Shown one piece after another: positions 25,285 to 34,135 of a DNA stretch of 64,000 nucleotides. How positions within the stretch are numbered: the stretch's first letter is position 1; every line of letters begins with the position of its first letter. This DNA comes from JAOAPY01 sp041492185 (GTDB taxonomy: Bacteria > Acidobacteriota > Blastocatellia > Pyrinomonadales > Pyrinomonadaceae): positions 14,722 through 78,721 of the forward strand of contig JBGPWL010000010.1 in NCBI GenBank assembly GCA_041492185.1, written 5' to 3'. A program made the position numbers and the translations under genes. Below the pieces are notes generated by a model. The model was not told the DNA's origin, did no database searches, and saw only the letters and a list, made by a program, of their open reading frames with translations.

Positions 25285-26628
25285 TCACTTCTTCATCAAC
25301 TCCAGCACCGCAGAGGTCATCGCTTTCACTCCCGCCCTCAGTGTCGGTTCAGGCACCGGCGCAAACACCGCCGAGTGAAGCGAAGGCATCGGCGTACCGG
25401 TTTCTCTGCTCTGTTTGAGTTTCGTGGGATCGGCCGCGCCGAGCCAAAACATGGCCGCGGGAATCTGGTGGTCCAAACTGAAATAGCCAAAATCTTCGCT
25501 GCCCATGATCGGCGGCGTCTTTACGACGTTCTCCTGTCCCAGCGCTTTCACAAACACGCCGGCCAACTTTTCCGTGAGCGCCGGATCGTTATAGGTTGCC
25601 GTAGTAACTTCGGTGTCGCTGACCTTTACTATCGGCGCGCGATCATTCGGAATTCCCGCAGCCAGTGCGATTCCTTTCGTGATGCGTTCGATTGAAGCGA
25701 GCAGTTTTTGCCGCACTTCTTCTTTGTAAGCTCTGACCGTGAGCAACAGAGTCACTTCGTCGGGAATGATGTTGGATTTCGTCCCGCCGTGAATCGAGCC
25801 GACGGTCACCACTGCCGGATCAAGCGGCGAATTCTCGCGGCTCACGATCGTTTGCAGCGCCAGGATCACCTGAGCCGCTACAACGATCGGGTCCTTCGTT
25901 GACTCTGGTCTGGAGCCGTGACCGCCGATGCCGCGAACTTTGATCTCAACTGAAGTTGAACTCGCCAGCGCATAGCCGGGCGCATAACCAACTCTTCCGG
26001 CTTCGATATCGTTCGAGTCGTGTAGCGCGATCGCATAGTCGGGTTTGCCGAATCGAGCGTAGAGCCCGTCCTTCAGCATTGCTCTGGCGCCATCGATCGT
26101 CTCTTCCGCGGGCTGGCCAATCAGAATAAGAGTTCCGCGCCACTGATCCTTTAGCGTTGCCAACATCTTCGCCGTGCCGAGCATTGTCGTGATGTGAATA
26201 TCGTGTCCGCACGCATGCATGACGCCCACATCCTGGCGGGCTTCGTTCTTGGTTTTGACCGTGCTCGCGTATGGCAATCCGGTTTTCTCTTCTACCGGCA
26301 GCGCGTCGAGATCGGTGCGCACCAGGACGGTCGGGCCCTCGCCATTCTTCATCACGGCCACAACGCCGTAGCCGGTCCACTCCGGTCGATCGTACTTACC
26401 GACGTGTTCGGTAACTGTGTAGCCGAGCGCTCTTAGCTGGCCGGCAAAAAACGAAGACGTTTTCTCTTCATAATGCGAAAGCTCAGGCGCGGCGTGCAGC
26501 GTCTTGTAAGTTGCAACGAGCGACCCAATCTCGCGGTCGATCAAAGTGTCGAGCGATTGCTGAGCACTCGCGGTTGCGACAAAGAGACTCAAGCAAAAGA
26601 AGATTGTAAATAAGATTCTACGTTGCAT
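25285..26628 (-). CDS. Secreted M20 family amidohydrolase
   Basis: A 447-residue exported metal-dependent amidohydrolase (M20D-like). A signal peptide (MQRRILFTIFFCLSLFVATA) is followed by the catalytic domain with metal ligands in HACGHDIHITTMLG near residue 120 and QPAEETIDGA, the dimerisation domain in the middle, and the late GSEDFGYF and HSAVF. Relatives hydrolyse N-acyl or N-aminoacyl amides. The ATG at 26628 has GGAG ten bases upstream and begins the signal peptide. The next gene (DinB) is 39 bp upstream on the same strand. Confidence 0.87.
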   Translation of the reverse strand: MQRRILFTIFFCLSLFVATASAQQSLDTLIDREIGSLVATYKTLHAAPELSHYEEKTSSFFAGQLRALGYTVTEHVGKYDRPEWTGYGVVAVMKNGEGPTVLVRTDLDALPVEEKTGLPYASTVKTKNEARQDVGVMHACGHDIHITTMLGTAKMLATLKDQWRGTLILIGQPAEETIDGARAMLKDGLYARFGKPDYAIALHDSNDIEAGRVGYAPGYALASSTSVEIKVRGIGGHGSRPESTKDPIVVAAQVILALQTIVSRENSPLDPAVVTVGSIHGGTKSNIIPDEVTLLLTVRAYKEEVRQKLLASIERITKGIALAAGIPNDRAPIVKVSDTEVTTATYNDPALTEKLAGVFVKALGQENVVKTPPIMGSEDFGYFSLDHQIPAAMFWLGAADPTKLKQSRETGTPMPSLHSAVFAPVPEPTLRAGVKAMTSAVLELMKK

Positions 26629-26667
26629 TAGGGGAAGCTCCACATATTTCATGGGAATTTCGATCTG

Positions 26668-27189
26668 CTATTTCACAAACACCCGCATCAATTCGCTGAT
26701 GCGCGCGAGATGGTAATCGTCGTGTTCGGCCTGGAACAGTATCATATCTACTAAACGCATTTGCACGTTCAAGCGCGGGTGAAGCGCCGAGCGCGCAAAC
26801 ATTTCGGGCTCAAGTCCCTCAAGCCGCGCGACCACGCGCGTGCGCTGTTCTCGAAACGCGCGCAGGATTGACGCGACGGCCACGGCATTATGATCGGCTT
26901 CGTAAGTCTTCCGGTTCGACATGTCCGCCGCGTGCAGCGTGGCAACGCCGGCAACGTATTCCTCAATTCTTTGGATCACCAACGATTCAAGATCCAGCAG
27001 GTGGCCGGCGTTTTCCTGAATTGACCAGCGGTCACCGTCGCGGCGCGTCAGAACCTCGGCAGACAGCGAGCGAATGCGATCTTCAAGCCGCGCCGGCGTG
27101 CCGCGCACGCGTTCAATCATTTCTGGATAGAGTTCAACGAGAAAGTTGAAATCAAAACGCCGATCAGTCCATTTGATTCGTGCACTCAT
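26668..27189 (-). CDS. DinB family protein
   Basis: A 173-residue four-helix protein of the DinB/YfiT superfamily. The three metal-binding histidines can be placed in ENAGHLLDLE near residue 61 and EHDDYHLARISELM near residue 160. Members are thiol-dependent transferases or of unknown activity. It precedes the M20 peptidase by 39 bp on the same strand and may be co-transcribed. No signal peptide. Confidence 0.8.
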   Translation of the reverse strand: MSARIKWTDRRFDFNFLVELYPEMIERVRGTPARLEDRIRSLSAEVLTRRDGDRWSIQENAGHLLDLESLVIQRIEEYVAGVATLHAADMSNRKTYEADHNAVAVASILRAFREQRTRVVARLEGLEPEMFARSALHPRLNVQMRLVDMILFQAEHDDYHLARISELMRVFVK

Positions 27190-27292
27190 GATTTGACCTG
27201 GCGCCTAAAATCTTCCGCCACCGGCAACAAGTGTCGAAAGGTTTAGGCACGAGGTATCTGGTGATTGCGCTTCGTGCGAAAGGAACTCGGCG

Positions 27293-27748
27293 CTAAGCGC
27301 CCGCGGCAATGCCCTGTCTTACTTCTTCAATTGCCTTGTTGACAAACTCGATCGCCTTGGCGCGATGACCACCCTTGTCCGCCGTGGCCGAATCCAGGTT
27401 TCGTTTTGCGTTCAGCAAATGTTCGAGCGCGCTTCTCATGTGCGGCTGATCAGGGACTACTGATGATTCGGCAAAAATGTCCGTCACTGATTGCGCGTGG
27501 TTGTGCCGGCGATCGAAAGCAATCCCGCGATTTACCTCGGCGATAGCGGCGTTAACATATTCGATCGCGTTTGCGCGGCGGCCGCCTTTGTTGTGTTCCG
27601 CCACCTGCAGTTGTCCCCTGGCCTTTTGCAGGTCTTCACGCGCCGCTTTCATAAACGGCTGATCGGGCGCCGCTGCACTCGGATAGGCAAAAGCGACTGC
27701 GCTCAGTAACAACGCCAGGATCAATAGAATAGTCTTCGTGCTCTTCAT
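27293..27748 (-). CDS. Secreted protein of two ~50-residue helical repeats
   Basis: A 151-residue protein: signal peptide (MKSTKTILLILALLLSAVAF) and then two internal copies of one motif, DQPFMKAAREDLQKARGQL...KGGRRANAIEYVNAAI and DQPHMRSALEHLLNAKRNL...KGGHRAKAIEFVNKAI. Each repeat looks like a helical hairpin, so the mature protein is probably a four-helix bundle in the periplasm. No catalytic residues are evident. I do not recognise a named function. Confidence 0.75.
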   Translation of the reverse strand: MKSTKTILLILALLLSAVAFAYPSAAAPDQPFMKAAREDLQKARGQLQVAEHNKGGRRANAIEYVNAAIAEVNRGIAFDRRHNHAQSVTDIFAESSVVPDQPHMRSALEHLLNAKRNLDSATADKGGHRAKAIEFVNKAIEEVRQGIAAGA

Positions 27749-27852
27749 AGAGTTCTCTCCAATTTGTTTTGATGGAAAATCAACGAGGTGATGTCCGTAA
27801 AACGCCGGTATCCTACACCGTTTGAGGCTGCGGCAACAAGACGTACCGGAAT

Positions 27853-28422
27853 TTACTCAACGGCTCCGCGCGACGGAACTTTCGTTTTGCCGTGCTGCCT
27901 CAGGTAATAGTCGTGAATGTAATTTTTCATCCCAATCTCCCACGGATGCATGCCGTACTGATTGGCTTCGGCCTTCGCGCGTTCGCTGGTCCAACCGTCG
28001 TGCGCGATGCGATAGACTGCGATCACGGTGCCGGTGCGATCCTCTCCAAGCCGACAGTGAACAAAGACGGGTTGATTGTCCGAGTCGTTGATGATCGACA
28101 ACACGCGAGTGACTTGCTCGTCGGTTGGGCGGCCAGTTCGCTTGAAGGGCACGTTGAAGTAACGCAATCCGGCGGCGCGCGCCTCAGCTTCTTCGGCGCG
28201 AGCCTGATCGTTACTCTCACGCAGATTGACGACAGTGCGAATACCGAGTTGGGCCAAACGCTTGAGGCCGCCTCGGCGCGGCTGTGCGCCGCGATAAAGC
28301 TGTGAGTTGACCTCGTGAAAGTTCGGCAGCTCTTTGTAAGACGTGTTCTGGGCGGCTGCCGAAAAGAAAAGAGAGACAGAAATAATAACGGCCGTTAAAT
28401 AACGCGCGGCTCTTGTTTTCAT
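27853..28422 (-). CDS. Secreted dual-specificity-type protein tyrosine phosphatase
   Basis: A 189-residue exported phosphatase. After a signal peptide come the cysteine-based catalytic loop VHCRLGEDRTGTV (Cx5R, about residue 120) and the upstream general-acid region around RTVVNLRESNDQ and YFNVPFKRTGRP. Such DSP/PTP-like enzymes in bacteria dephosphorylate proteins or inositol phosphates. Extracytoplasmic location makes phytate-like or envelope substrates plausible (inference). Single gene. Confidence 0.85.
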   Translation of the reverse strand: MKTRAARYLTAVIISVSLFFSAAAQNTSYKELPNFHEVNSQLYRGAQPRRGGLKRLAQLGIRTVVNLRESNDQARAEEAEARAAGLRYFNVPFKRTGRPTDEQVTRVLSIINDSDNQPVFVHCRLGEDRTGTVIAVYRIAHDGWTSERAKAEANQYGMHPWEIGMKNYIHDYYLRQHGKTKVPSRGAVE

Positions 28423-28446
28423 GTCCGACAGTTTACTACGACGATT

Positions 28447-28617
28447 TCAAGCAGCCGAAGTCTTCCGCACAACAAACTTTGCTGCCTCAAGCCCCGTAAG
28501 AAACCAGCCGATGACGATCGCGCCCAGTTGCATCAGCAGGTACGCGTTGCTAAAGCTCCACCAGGTCCATTCATCAACGTGGCCGCCCACGAAAATGAGC
28601 ACGCCGGAGATCAGGAC
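28447..28617 (-). CDS. Small two-helix membrane protein coupled to the VOC gene
   Basis: A 56-residue hydrophobic protein with two membrane helices (LISGVLIFVGGHV and AYLLMQLGAIVIGWFLTGLE) ending in the basic VVRKTSAA. The GTG start lies within the last codons of the upstream VOC gene (7-bp overlap) and is preceded by GGAAGAG, so it is translated by coupling. An upstream ATG at 28692 in the same frame would overlap the VOC gene far more and lacks a good site. Function unknown. Confidence 0.6.
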   Translation of the reverse strand, partial: VLISGVLIFVGGHVDEWTWWSFSNAYLLMQLGAIVIGWFLTGLEAAKFVVRKTSAA

Positions 28618-29036
28618 ACTTGCTCTTCCTTTTCCTCCGACAAACTGAACCAGTTGCCCGAGTTGTCTTTCATCACCGTGGCAGTACCCCATGACTGCAC
28701 GCTGGGCGGTCCTTTGAATTCGACGCCGCGTGCCTTTAACGCTTCATAAGTCTTCCGGCAGTCTTTGGTTTCGAACACCCCCCCGCCCAGAACGCCCTTG
28801 TCGACCAGCGATCGCAGTTGCGCGGCGGATTCTTCGTCCAGCATCATGCCCGCTTTTGGCTCCATCAGAATGATCTCAAAGCCGGGCTGGTCCTTAATTC
28901 TCATCGTGAGCCAGCGATAGTCTTCGCCGACCATGGCATCGGTATCGACTTCAAATCCCAACTTATCTCGATAGAACTCGAGCGCCTCCTGCTGGTTCTT
29001 CACCCAGATCAAAGCGTGCGACATTTTTGTAATCAT
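28611..29036 (-). CDS. VOC family (glyoxalase/bleomycin-resistance-like) protein
   Basis: A 141-residue vicinal-oxygen-chelate protein: HALIWVKNQQEALEFYRDKLGFEV near the start and the closing GTATVMKDNSGNWFSLSE. The usual metal ligand positions (His near residue 7, Glu/Asp in the second half) are partly kept. AGGAG stands directly upstream of the ATG. The neighbouring AraC gene on the same strand and the coupled small membrane protein form a likely unit. Substrate unknown. Confidence 0.83.
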   Translation of the reverse strand: MITKMSHALIWVKNQQEALEFYRDKLGFEVDTDAMVGEDYRWLTMRIKDQPGFEIILMEPKAGMMLDEESAAQLRSLVDKGVLGGGVFETKDCRKTYEALKARGVEFKGPPSVQSWGTATVMKDNSGNWFSLSEEKEEQVS

Positions 29037-29162
29037 TGTATCTCCACTCCTTCGTCAGGTTTTGAAAAGGAGCATAAGAAGTTTCGGGAAAACTCGCTTC
29101 TCGAAAATTGCGGTATTGATCCGATTCACCCGCGGTGGCGGGCAGGCATAGCCGATCGTCCA

Positions 29163-29576
29163 CTAACGCGGGCCGCTGCCGTCCAGTCCGTACATGTAAA
29201 GAAAACAACCCGGTACCTTGCGCAGCGACTGCAGTTCGCGCTTTCGATAACTGGCCGGCGCGTCGCCGACACATCTTCGGAAAAGCGAGCTGAACGATCC
29301 TGGACTTTGGAAGCCCACTTCAAAGCACACATCCGTCACGCTCAGCCGGCGGGAGCGGAGCAGCACCTTCGCCCTTTCGATTCGACGCTGAATCAGGTAC
29401 TGGTGCGGTGTTTTGTTGAAGGCCTGGCGGAACAATCGCAGGAAATGATAACGAGAGAAACACGCCTGGCTCGACATCTGGTCCAGGTCGAGCGGATGAT
29501 CGTAACAGTGATCGATGAATTCGCGCGCGCGGCATAAGCGCCGATAGACTTCAGTGCCGAGCAGTTGATCCGCCAT
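29163..29576 (-). CDS. AraC family transcriptional regulator, DNA-binding domain only
   Basis: A 137-residue protein that is almost entirely an AraC-type double helix-turn-helix: the first HTH in DLDQMSSQACFSRYHFLRLF, the second in RLSVTDVCFEVGFQSPGSFS followed by the PASYRK closure. There is no N-terminal sensor domain, so it may be controlled by expression level alone. The ATG at 29576 was chosen because a GGAG stands upstream and longer starts run into the Uma2 gene. It probably regulates the VOC gene downstream. Confidence 0.82.
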   Translation of the reverse strand: MADQLLGTEVYRRLCRAREFIDHCYDHPLDLDQMSSQACFSRYHFLRLFRQAFNKTPHQYLIQRRIERAKVLLRSRRLSVTDVCFEVGFQSPGSFSSLFRRCVGDAPASYRKRELQSLRKVPGCFLYMYGLDGSGPR

Positions 29577-29593
29577 GGCTTCTGTCTTCTCCG

Positions 29594-30229
29594 CTAAATA
29601 TTTGGTTCCCAAATCTCGCGCAGGTCGAGAATAAAGCCCGGCAACTCAGGGTCGCCAGAAATCTCCAACGGATTGTCCATGATTTCGACGCTGCGGCCGG
29701 GCCGGTAAATGTGCACCTGCCTCGTCTCGGGATTAATCAGCCAGCCAAGCCTCACACCATTCTGAATGTACTCATCCATCTTTTCCTGTACGTCTTCAAA
29801 AACGTCTGTTGGCGATTTCAGCTCGATCGCGAAATCAGGAGGCAGCGGTAAAAACTTTTGCTTCTGTTCAGGCGTCAACTCCGCAAGACGCGTGCGCACC
29901 ACCCAGGCCGCATCCGGAGATCGATCCGCCCCGTTTGGCAGCTTGAATCCGGTTGAAGAATCAAACGCCGCGCCCGAGCCATCACGCTTCGTCCAGTTGT
30001 GCACTTGGGCCGTAATATCCGAATTACGGTTGCCTGTTTCTCCCCCAGTTGGCGGCATAACGATGAGGTCTCCTTCCGCAGTGCGTTCCAGTCGCAAGTC
30101 ACGGTTAATCTGGCAGAGGTGGAAGAACTGGTCGTCGGTCAACTCAACGGCAGGACGCAAGTGAAGCATCCACGGCGATACCCGTCTGGGTGGCTCGATG
30201 ATGGGAGGTTCTATGATCGCCTGACTCAT
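29594..30229 (-). CDS. Uma2 family (DUF820) putative endonuclease
   Basis: A 211-residue PD-(D/E)xK-like protein of the Uma2 family. The active-site pattern is visible as MPPTGGETGNRNSDI, SPDAAWV and the FAIELKSPTD motif (the E-x-K), near residue 140. These proteins are abundant in cyanobacteria and soil bacteria; many are inactive-looking or of unknown target. It ends 18 bp before the AraC start. No partner gene is apparent. Confidence 0.85.
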   Translation of the reverse strand: MSQAIIEPPIIEPPRRVSPWMLHLRPAVELTDDQFFHLCQINRDLRLERTAEGDLIVMPPTGGETGNRNSDITAQVHNWTKRDGSGAAFDSSTGFKLPNGADRSPDAAWVVRTRLAELTPEQKQKFLPLPPDFAIELKSPTDVFEDVQEKMDEYIQNGVRLGWLINPETRQVHIYRPGRSVEIMDNPLEISGDPELPGFILDLREIWEPNI

Positions 30230-30308
30230 GCGCCTTCTTTCCTCCTGACGCGCGGCATTCTAACACAGGCCTTACGGCCGTCAGCAGTATCAATGCGGTG
30301 GTTGAGGT

Positions 30309-30398
30309 CCATCGGCGTAATAACTCCCCCCGGGTTGTGCCGACGGCGCTCTTGAACGCCGCGATGAACGCGCTCGTGCTGTCATAGCCGACAGCCAC
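30309..30398 (-). pseudogene. Remnant of an AraC-type helix-turn-helix
   Basis: Thirty codons read AVGYDSTSAFIAAFKSAVGT and the following TRGELLRRW, which is the second HTH of an AraC regulator. Nothing upstream or downstream in any frame extends it: the rest of the gene is gone. It lies between Uma2 and a VOC gene, the same kind of neighbourhood as the intact AraC-VOC pair at 28611-29576. Confidence 0.6.
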
Positions 30399-30445
30399 GT
30401 TTCACGCTATGCTCATGGAAAATGAATTAGCTAAGGAGCGAGCCA

Positions 30446-30841
30446 ATGCCCAACAACGTGAAGCATTTTGCAATTAGCGCTGATGACGTGCCGCGTGCGC
30501 GCAAGTTTTACGAACAGACTTTCGGCTGGCAATTCACGCCCTGGGGACCGCCGGGCTTTTATCTCATTCGCACGGGAACAAAAGACGATCCCGGCGTGCA
30601 TGGCGCGCTGCAGGGACGCCGAGAGATTGTCGCCGGCAAACCCATGTTTGGTTTTGAGTGCACGATCGGCGTTGACTCGATCGATGACACTGTAGCCGCG
30701 ATCGAAGCCAACGGTGGAAAGATCGTCATGCCCAAATTCACGATACCAACTGTCGGCACGCTGATCTTTTTTGAAGACACGGAGGGAACGGTCATCGGCG
30801 CGATGGAGTATGACGAAAGCTACAACTTCGAAGCGGATTAG
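30446..30841 (+). CDS. VOC family protein
   Basis: A 131-residue glyoxalase-fold protein: FAISADDVPRARKFYEQTF near residue 7 and two-fold pseudo-repeat ending in GTLIFFEDTEGTVIGAM. The metal-ligand pattern (His 7, Glu near 120) is mostly kept. AAGGAG lies seven bases upstream of the ATG. Substrate unknown. Next to a dead AraC fragment that may once have been its regulator. Confidence 0.83.
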   Translation: MPNNVKHFAISADDVPRARKFYEQTFGWQFTPWGPPGFYLIRTGTKDDPGVHGALQGRREIVAGKPMFGFECTIGVDSIDDTVAAIEANGGKIVMPKFTIPTVGTLIFFEDTEGTVIGAMEYDESYNFEAD

Positions 30842-30919
30842 TCGCGCCTGGGAGCGCGGACATGCGGGGTCCCCGGCGGGGCAGCCCCGCTGGGGTGCTC
30901 GTCCTGTCCGCATCTTCTC
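30842..30919. repeat. GC-rich hairpin in intergenic gap
   Basis: A short gap dominated by a stem (GCGGACATGCGGGG ... TGTCCGC with CCCGGCGGGGCAGCCCCGC inside) of the agcgcggac-type repeat common in this group. It could stop transcription from either side of the convergent gene ends here. Confidence 0.6.
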
Positions 30920-31900
30920 TTAAGGCTTTGCCGGCAGCGGCTTGCTCAATACGCCTGAGATCAATTCATTCAGACCGGGATCACCCTCGTGACGAAACTT
31001 GTAGAGCACGGTCAATCGGTTTAGCGAGGTCGCTTTGCTCTGCGCGTTCTTTGGATCGTCGCCCGCGGCGGCAACGGCGCGCGCATAAGCATCGATGATG
31101 CGATCGATCACTTGATTCAATTTCTCGATCGCCTGCTTGCTCTCAGGCGCGTCGGGCTTGCCCGCAAAGTTCTTTTGGTAGTCGGCGGACATTTTCGCGT
31201 AAGGGCCCGTCTCGTACGCCACCGCCAGCACGTAGTAAGTTCCGGGCAGTTTCTTGAGTTCGCTTTCCAACTGCGCGGCTTTGATCAGATTCTCAATCGC
31301 TTCGTTGGGTGCGCTCTTCAAACTCAGCAGGCCAACGGTGTAATAAAGATAAGCAAGCGTGTCGTCCTTGCCTTTGAAGGGCCCCCAGTTCTCCGGCACT
31401 TTGCCGCCTTCGATGAACTCGAGCGCCTTCTTCGCATAACCCATCGCTTCGGCATTAAAATTTTCATTCCGCGCGGTCGCTGCCAGATAGCCGGCGTTCC
31501 CCAATGCGATCAAGCTGTCGAGATGATCCGCGTCGTCCGCCATCACCCGCTTGCCGAGCTTGAACGCCTCAACAAAGTTCCGCTCTTCGTAAACCAGTTG
31601 CCGCAGTTGGCCCTGGCGGAGTTCGATTTCATAACCCACAACAAAGTTTTGCACGTACTTCGAAATATCATCGTTGTCCTTCGCGTAGCGCTGCAAATAT
31701 GCTTTGGCGGTTTCGTACGCGACCGGCTTGTTGGTCTTGTAGTTGTTGACAAACTTCGTATAGAGATTGACCTTGACCTCGTCATCGGTCTCCTGCACCG
31801 TTTGCGTCTTCGCCGGTGGCTGAGCACGAACCGCAAAACTCGTCAGCGAAAATACAATCGCGCCACTTGCCAATAATTGAATCAAACCCCTGATGCGCAT
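30920..31900 (-). CDS. Secreted helical-repeat (TPR-like) protein
   Basis: A 326-residue protein with a signal peptide (MRIRGLIQLLASGAIVFSL) and then helix pairs with TPR-like spacing (for example VMADDADHLDSLIALGNAGY, YYTVGLLSLKSAPNEAIENL). No enzyme motif. A scaffold or sensor role outside the cytoplasm is a weak inference. Convergent with the VOC gene. Confidence 0.72.
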   Translation of the reverse strand: MRIRGLIQLLASGAIVFSLTSFAVRAQPPAKTQTVQETDDEVKVNLYTKFVNNYKTNKPVAYETAKAYLQRYAKDNDDISKYVQNFVVGYEIELRQGQLRQLVYEERNFVEAFKLGKRVMADDADHLDSLIALGNAGYLAATARNENFNAEAMGYAKKALEFIEGGKVPENWGPFKGKDDTLAYLYYTVGLLSLKSAPNEAIENLIKAAQLESELKKLPGTYYVLAVAYETGPYAKMSADYQKNFAGKPDAPESKQAIEKLNQVIDRIIDAYARAVAAAGDDPKNAQSKATSLNRLTVLYKFRHEGDPGLNELISGVLSKPLPAKP

Positions 31901-32088
31901 AAGTCCTCCAAACGATTTCCCTGGATGCCTCGCCTTGAGCGCTAACTACTATACCAAAGGCCCGGGCTTCAGCGAATCTTAGTTGTTGTTCGGCGGAAAC
32001 AGGTTGCTGACTGGTCCCTTAAGGTTTTTGCAAGTCTTGAGGTTATAATTCATTTTGTTAATGCGAACAAGAAAACAAGGGAGCTTTG

Positions 32089-34125
32089 ATGTCGACAAAT
32101 AGAGCCACCAAGCGGCTTGATCGTCTGCGGTTTGTAGGCCGGATACTTTTTCTTACCGAAGACACGACGCTCATTCGCCGACAGTTGCAAGGCGAGGATC
32201 TGGAAGCAGAGCTGACGAAGAAACTCCTGGCCGGTGAGTTGCCGTTGATGAACAACATTTCAACCGACGAGATCACGCCGGGATGGGTGTGCTTCCATTA
32301 CGACGAAACGCTCTCGCAGTACGTTTACGTCGGGATGCGCGAAGGCGCGGTGCAAAAAGATGAAGTGAAGAACGGCGGATTTGCGGTCGTCGTTTCCGGT
32401 TTATCCAAAGGCTGCGGATCGTCGCGCGAGACAGCGCCGTATTCGGAAAAGTGGGCGGGCATTCAGCTCGTCATTGCCCAGAGCATCGAAAAGATCTACG
32501 GACAGAACTCGCAGAACATTGGACTGTTGACCTCAACCGATTTCGGTTTGATTGAACGTATCCGCGGCGGCGAAGAGATTCCGCTGGAAGAATTCACGAC
32601 GGGCCTCGATCCGATCTCGAAAGCAATCGTGGAATACGGCGGGCTCTTTAACTACAACAAAGCTCGGCTCGCCGGAGAAGTCTCGCCACCCTTGTCAGTA
32701 CCACCTGCGTCAGCGGGTGGGTCGCGTCGCCCGATGACGATTGTCGAAAAGATCATCGCCAAACACGCCTTTGTTACCGCAGGCAAGATCGGCGTCGAAG
32801 CAGTGAAACCTGGCGATGCTTTGTTCGCGATAGCGGACGTCCGTTTTTCGCACGAGTACGTCACGCCGATGGCTGAAGCGCTCTTGAAACAGGCGCTCGG
32901 TCCTGAAGCGCGTGTGACGGAACCTGAATCCGTTTTCGCATTTCGCGATCATTTGACGTTCCTGAGCCGTGTGATGTCGCAGAAGCATCGCGACATGGGA
33001 CTGTTGGAAAAGGCCGAAGGACTCGCGACCACGCAGGAAACTTTCACGAACGCACAGGGCATCAAGCTCTACGGCGAAAACCCCGAAGGCGGCTCGGAAG
33101 CAATTTGCCACAATGCGGTGGTGGAAGATCTCGCCCTGCCCGGACAAATAGTGATCGGAACGGATTCGCACACATGCATGGCCGGCGTGCTGGGGTGCTT
33201 TGCGTTCGGCGTCGGCGCAACCGACATGGCCAACGCCTGGTACACGAAAGACATTCGCATTCGTGTTCCCGAAACTGTTCGTTACGTTTTCAAAGGTCAC
33301 AAACGCGCGGATGTCGCCGCAAAAGATGTCATGCTTTACATCCTCGCTTCGGATTACATGAAGACGAGCAAAGGCATCGGCAAGGTGCTCGAGTTCGCCG
33401 GCGATGATTTGAAGAACTGGCCGATGGACGAGCGCGCAACGCTCACGAACATGGCTGTTGAGGCCGGAGGGACGACGGGGATTATCGAGCCTGACGAGCA
33501 GACAGTTGAATACATCGTGCGCATGCGCTGCCTCGACGCGAACGAGGTGCGCAAAGGATTCACCCACAGCGATCCGGATGCCGAATATGCAGCGACGTTT
33601 GAAATCGATCTCGATGAGATTCGTCCGATGGTGGCGCTGCCCGGCGATCCCCGCAACGGCATTCCGATCGATGAGTTGTCAGAGGAAGTAAAGATCGACG
33701 CAGCCTACGGCGGCTCGTGCACCGGCGGTAAGATGGCCGACATGGACATGTACGCCGAGGTCTTACAAAACGCGCTCGCGCAGGGGAAACGCGTCGCGCC
33801 CGGAGTCCATCTTTATCTGCAGTTTGGTTCGAAGAAGATCAAACAGTACGCTCGCGAACGCGGCTACATCGAAATCTTCGAACGCGCCGGCGCCGAATTG
33901 ATCGATCCCAGTTGCGGCGCGTGCATCAACGCCGGCCCTGGCGCTTCCAAGACCGCAGAGACCGTTACGGTGAGCGCGCAGAACCGAAACTTCCCCGGCC
34001 GCAGCGGCCCCGGCAAACTCTACCTCGCGTCTCCGTACGTCGTCGCGGCTTCAGCCATCGCCGGCAAGATCGTCGAGCCTTATGAGTTTTTGCACCAGCC
34101 GGTGGAAGAACTGTTACCTGCTTAG
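32089..34125 (+). CDS. Aconitase-superfamily hydratase with swivel domain first
   Basis: A 678-residue [4Fe-4S] hydro-lyase. Unlike LeuC/LeuD or AcnA order, the swivel domain is N-terminal (about residues 20-180; SKGCGSSRETAPYSEKWAG is its active-site loop) and the catalytic domains follow from about 217: TDSHTCMAGVLGCFAFGVG, GGSCTGGKMADMDMY and SCGACINAGPG bind and surround the cluster. AcnB has a similar order but with an extra HEAT-like domain that is absent here. The linker (about 195-214, SPPLSVPPASAGGSRRP) is encoded by a dispersed palindromic repeat read in-frame. The ATG at 32089 has AGGGAG five bases upstream. Substrate: aconitate, homoaconitate or isopropylmalate; not decidable. Confidence 0.85.
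   Translation: MSTNRATKRLDRLRFVGRILFLTEDTTLIRRQLQGEDLEAELTKKLLAGELPLMNNISTDEITPGWVCFHYDETLSQYVYVGMREGAVQKDEVKNGGFAVVVSGLSKGCGSSRETAPYSEKWAGIQLVIAQSIEKIYGQNSQNIGLLTSTDFGLIERIRGGEEIPLEEFTTGLDPISKAIVEYGGLFNYNKARLAGEVSPPLSVPPASAGGSRRPMTIVEKIIAKHAFVTAGKIGVEAVKPGDALFAIADVRFSHEYVTPMAEALLKQALGPEARVTEPESVFAFRDHLTFLSRVMSQKHRDMGLLEKAEGLATTQETFTNAQGIKLYGENPEGGSEAICHNAVVEDLALPGQIVIGTDSHTCMAGVLGCFAFGVGATDMANAWYTKDIRIRVPETVRYVFKGHKRADVAAKDVMLYILASDYMKTSKGIGKVLEFAGDDLKNWPMDERATLTNMAVEAGGTTGIIEPDEQTVEYIVRMRCLDANEVRKGFTHSDPDAEYAATFEIDLDEIRPMVALPGDPRNGIPIDELSEEVKIDAAYGGSCTGGKMADMDMYAEVLQNALAQGKRVAPGVHLYLQFGSKKIKQYARERGYIEIFERAGAELIDPSCGACINAGPGASKTAETVTVSAQNRNFPGRSGPGKLYLASPYVVAASAIAGKIVEPYEFLHQPVEELLPA
32695..32721 (+). 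repeat. REP-like repeat family C inside the aconitase gene
   Basis: The core CACCTGCGTCAGCGGGTGGG belongs to a family with copies at 49832-49908 (two arms) and 63709-63735. Here it is within the coding region and encodes most of the proline-rich linker without breaking the frame. Confidence 0.75.
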
Positions 34126-34135
34126 GGGCCTGGGG

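Noticed and set aside
32710..33567. 285-codon minus-strand frame opposite the aconitase
   Set aside because: Antisense shadow of conserved cluster-binding motifs on the plus strand; no ribosome binding site or domain.
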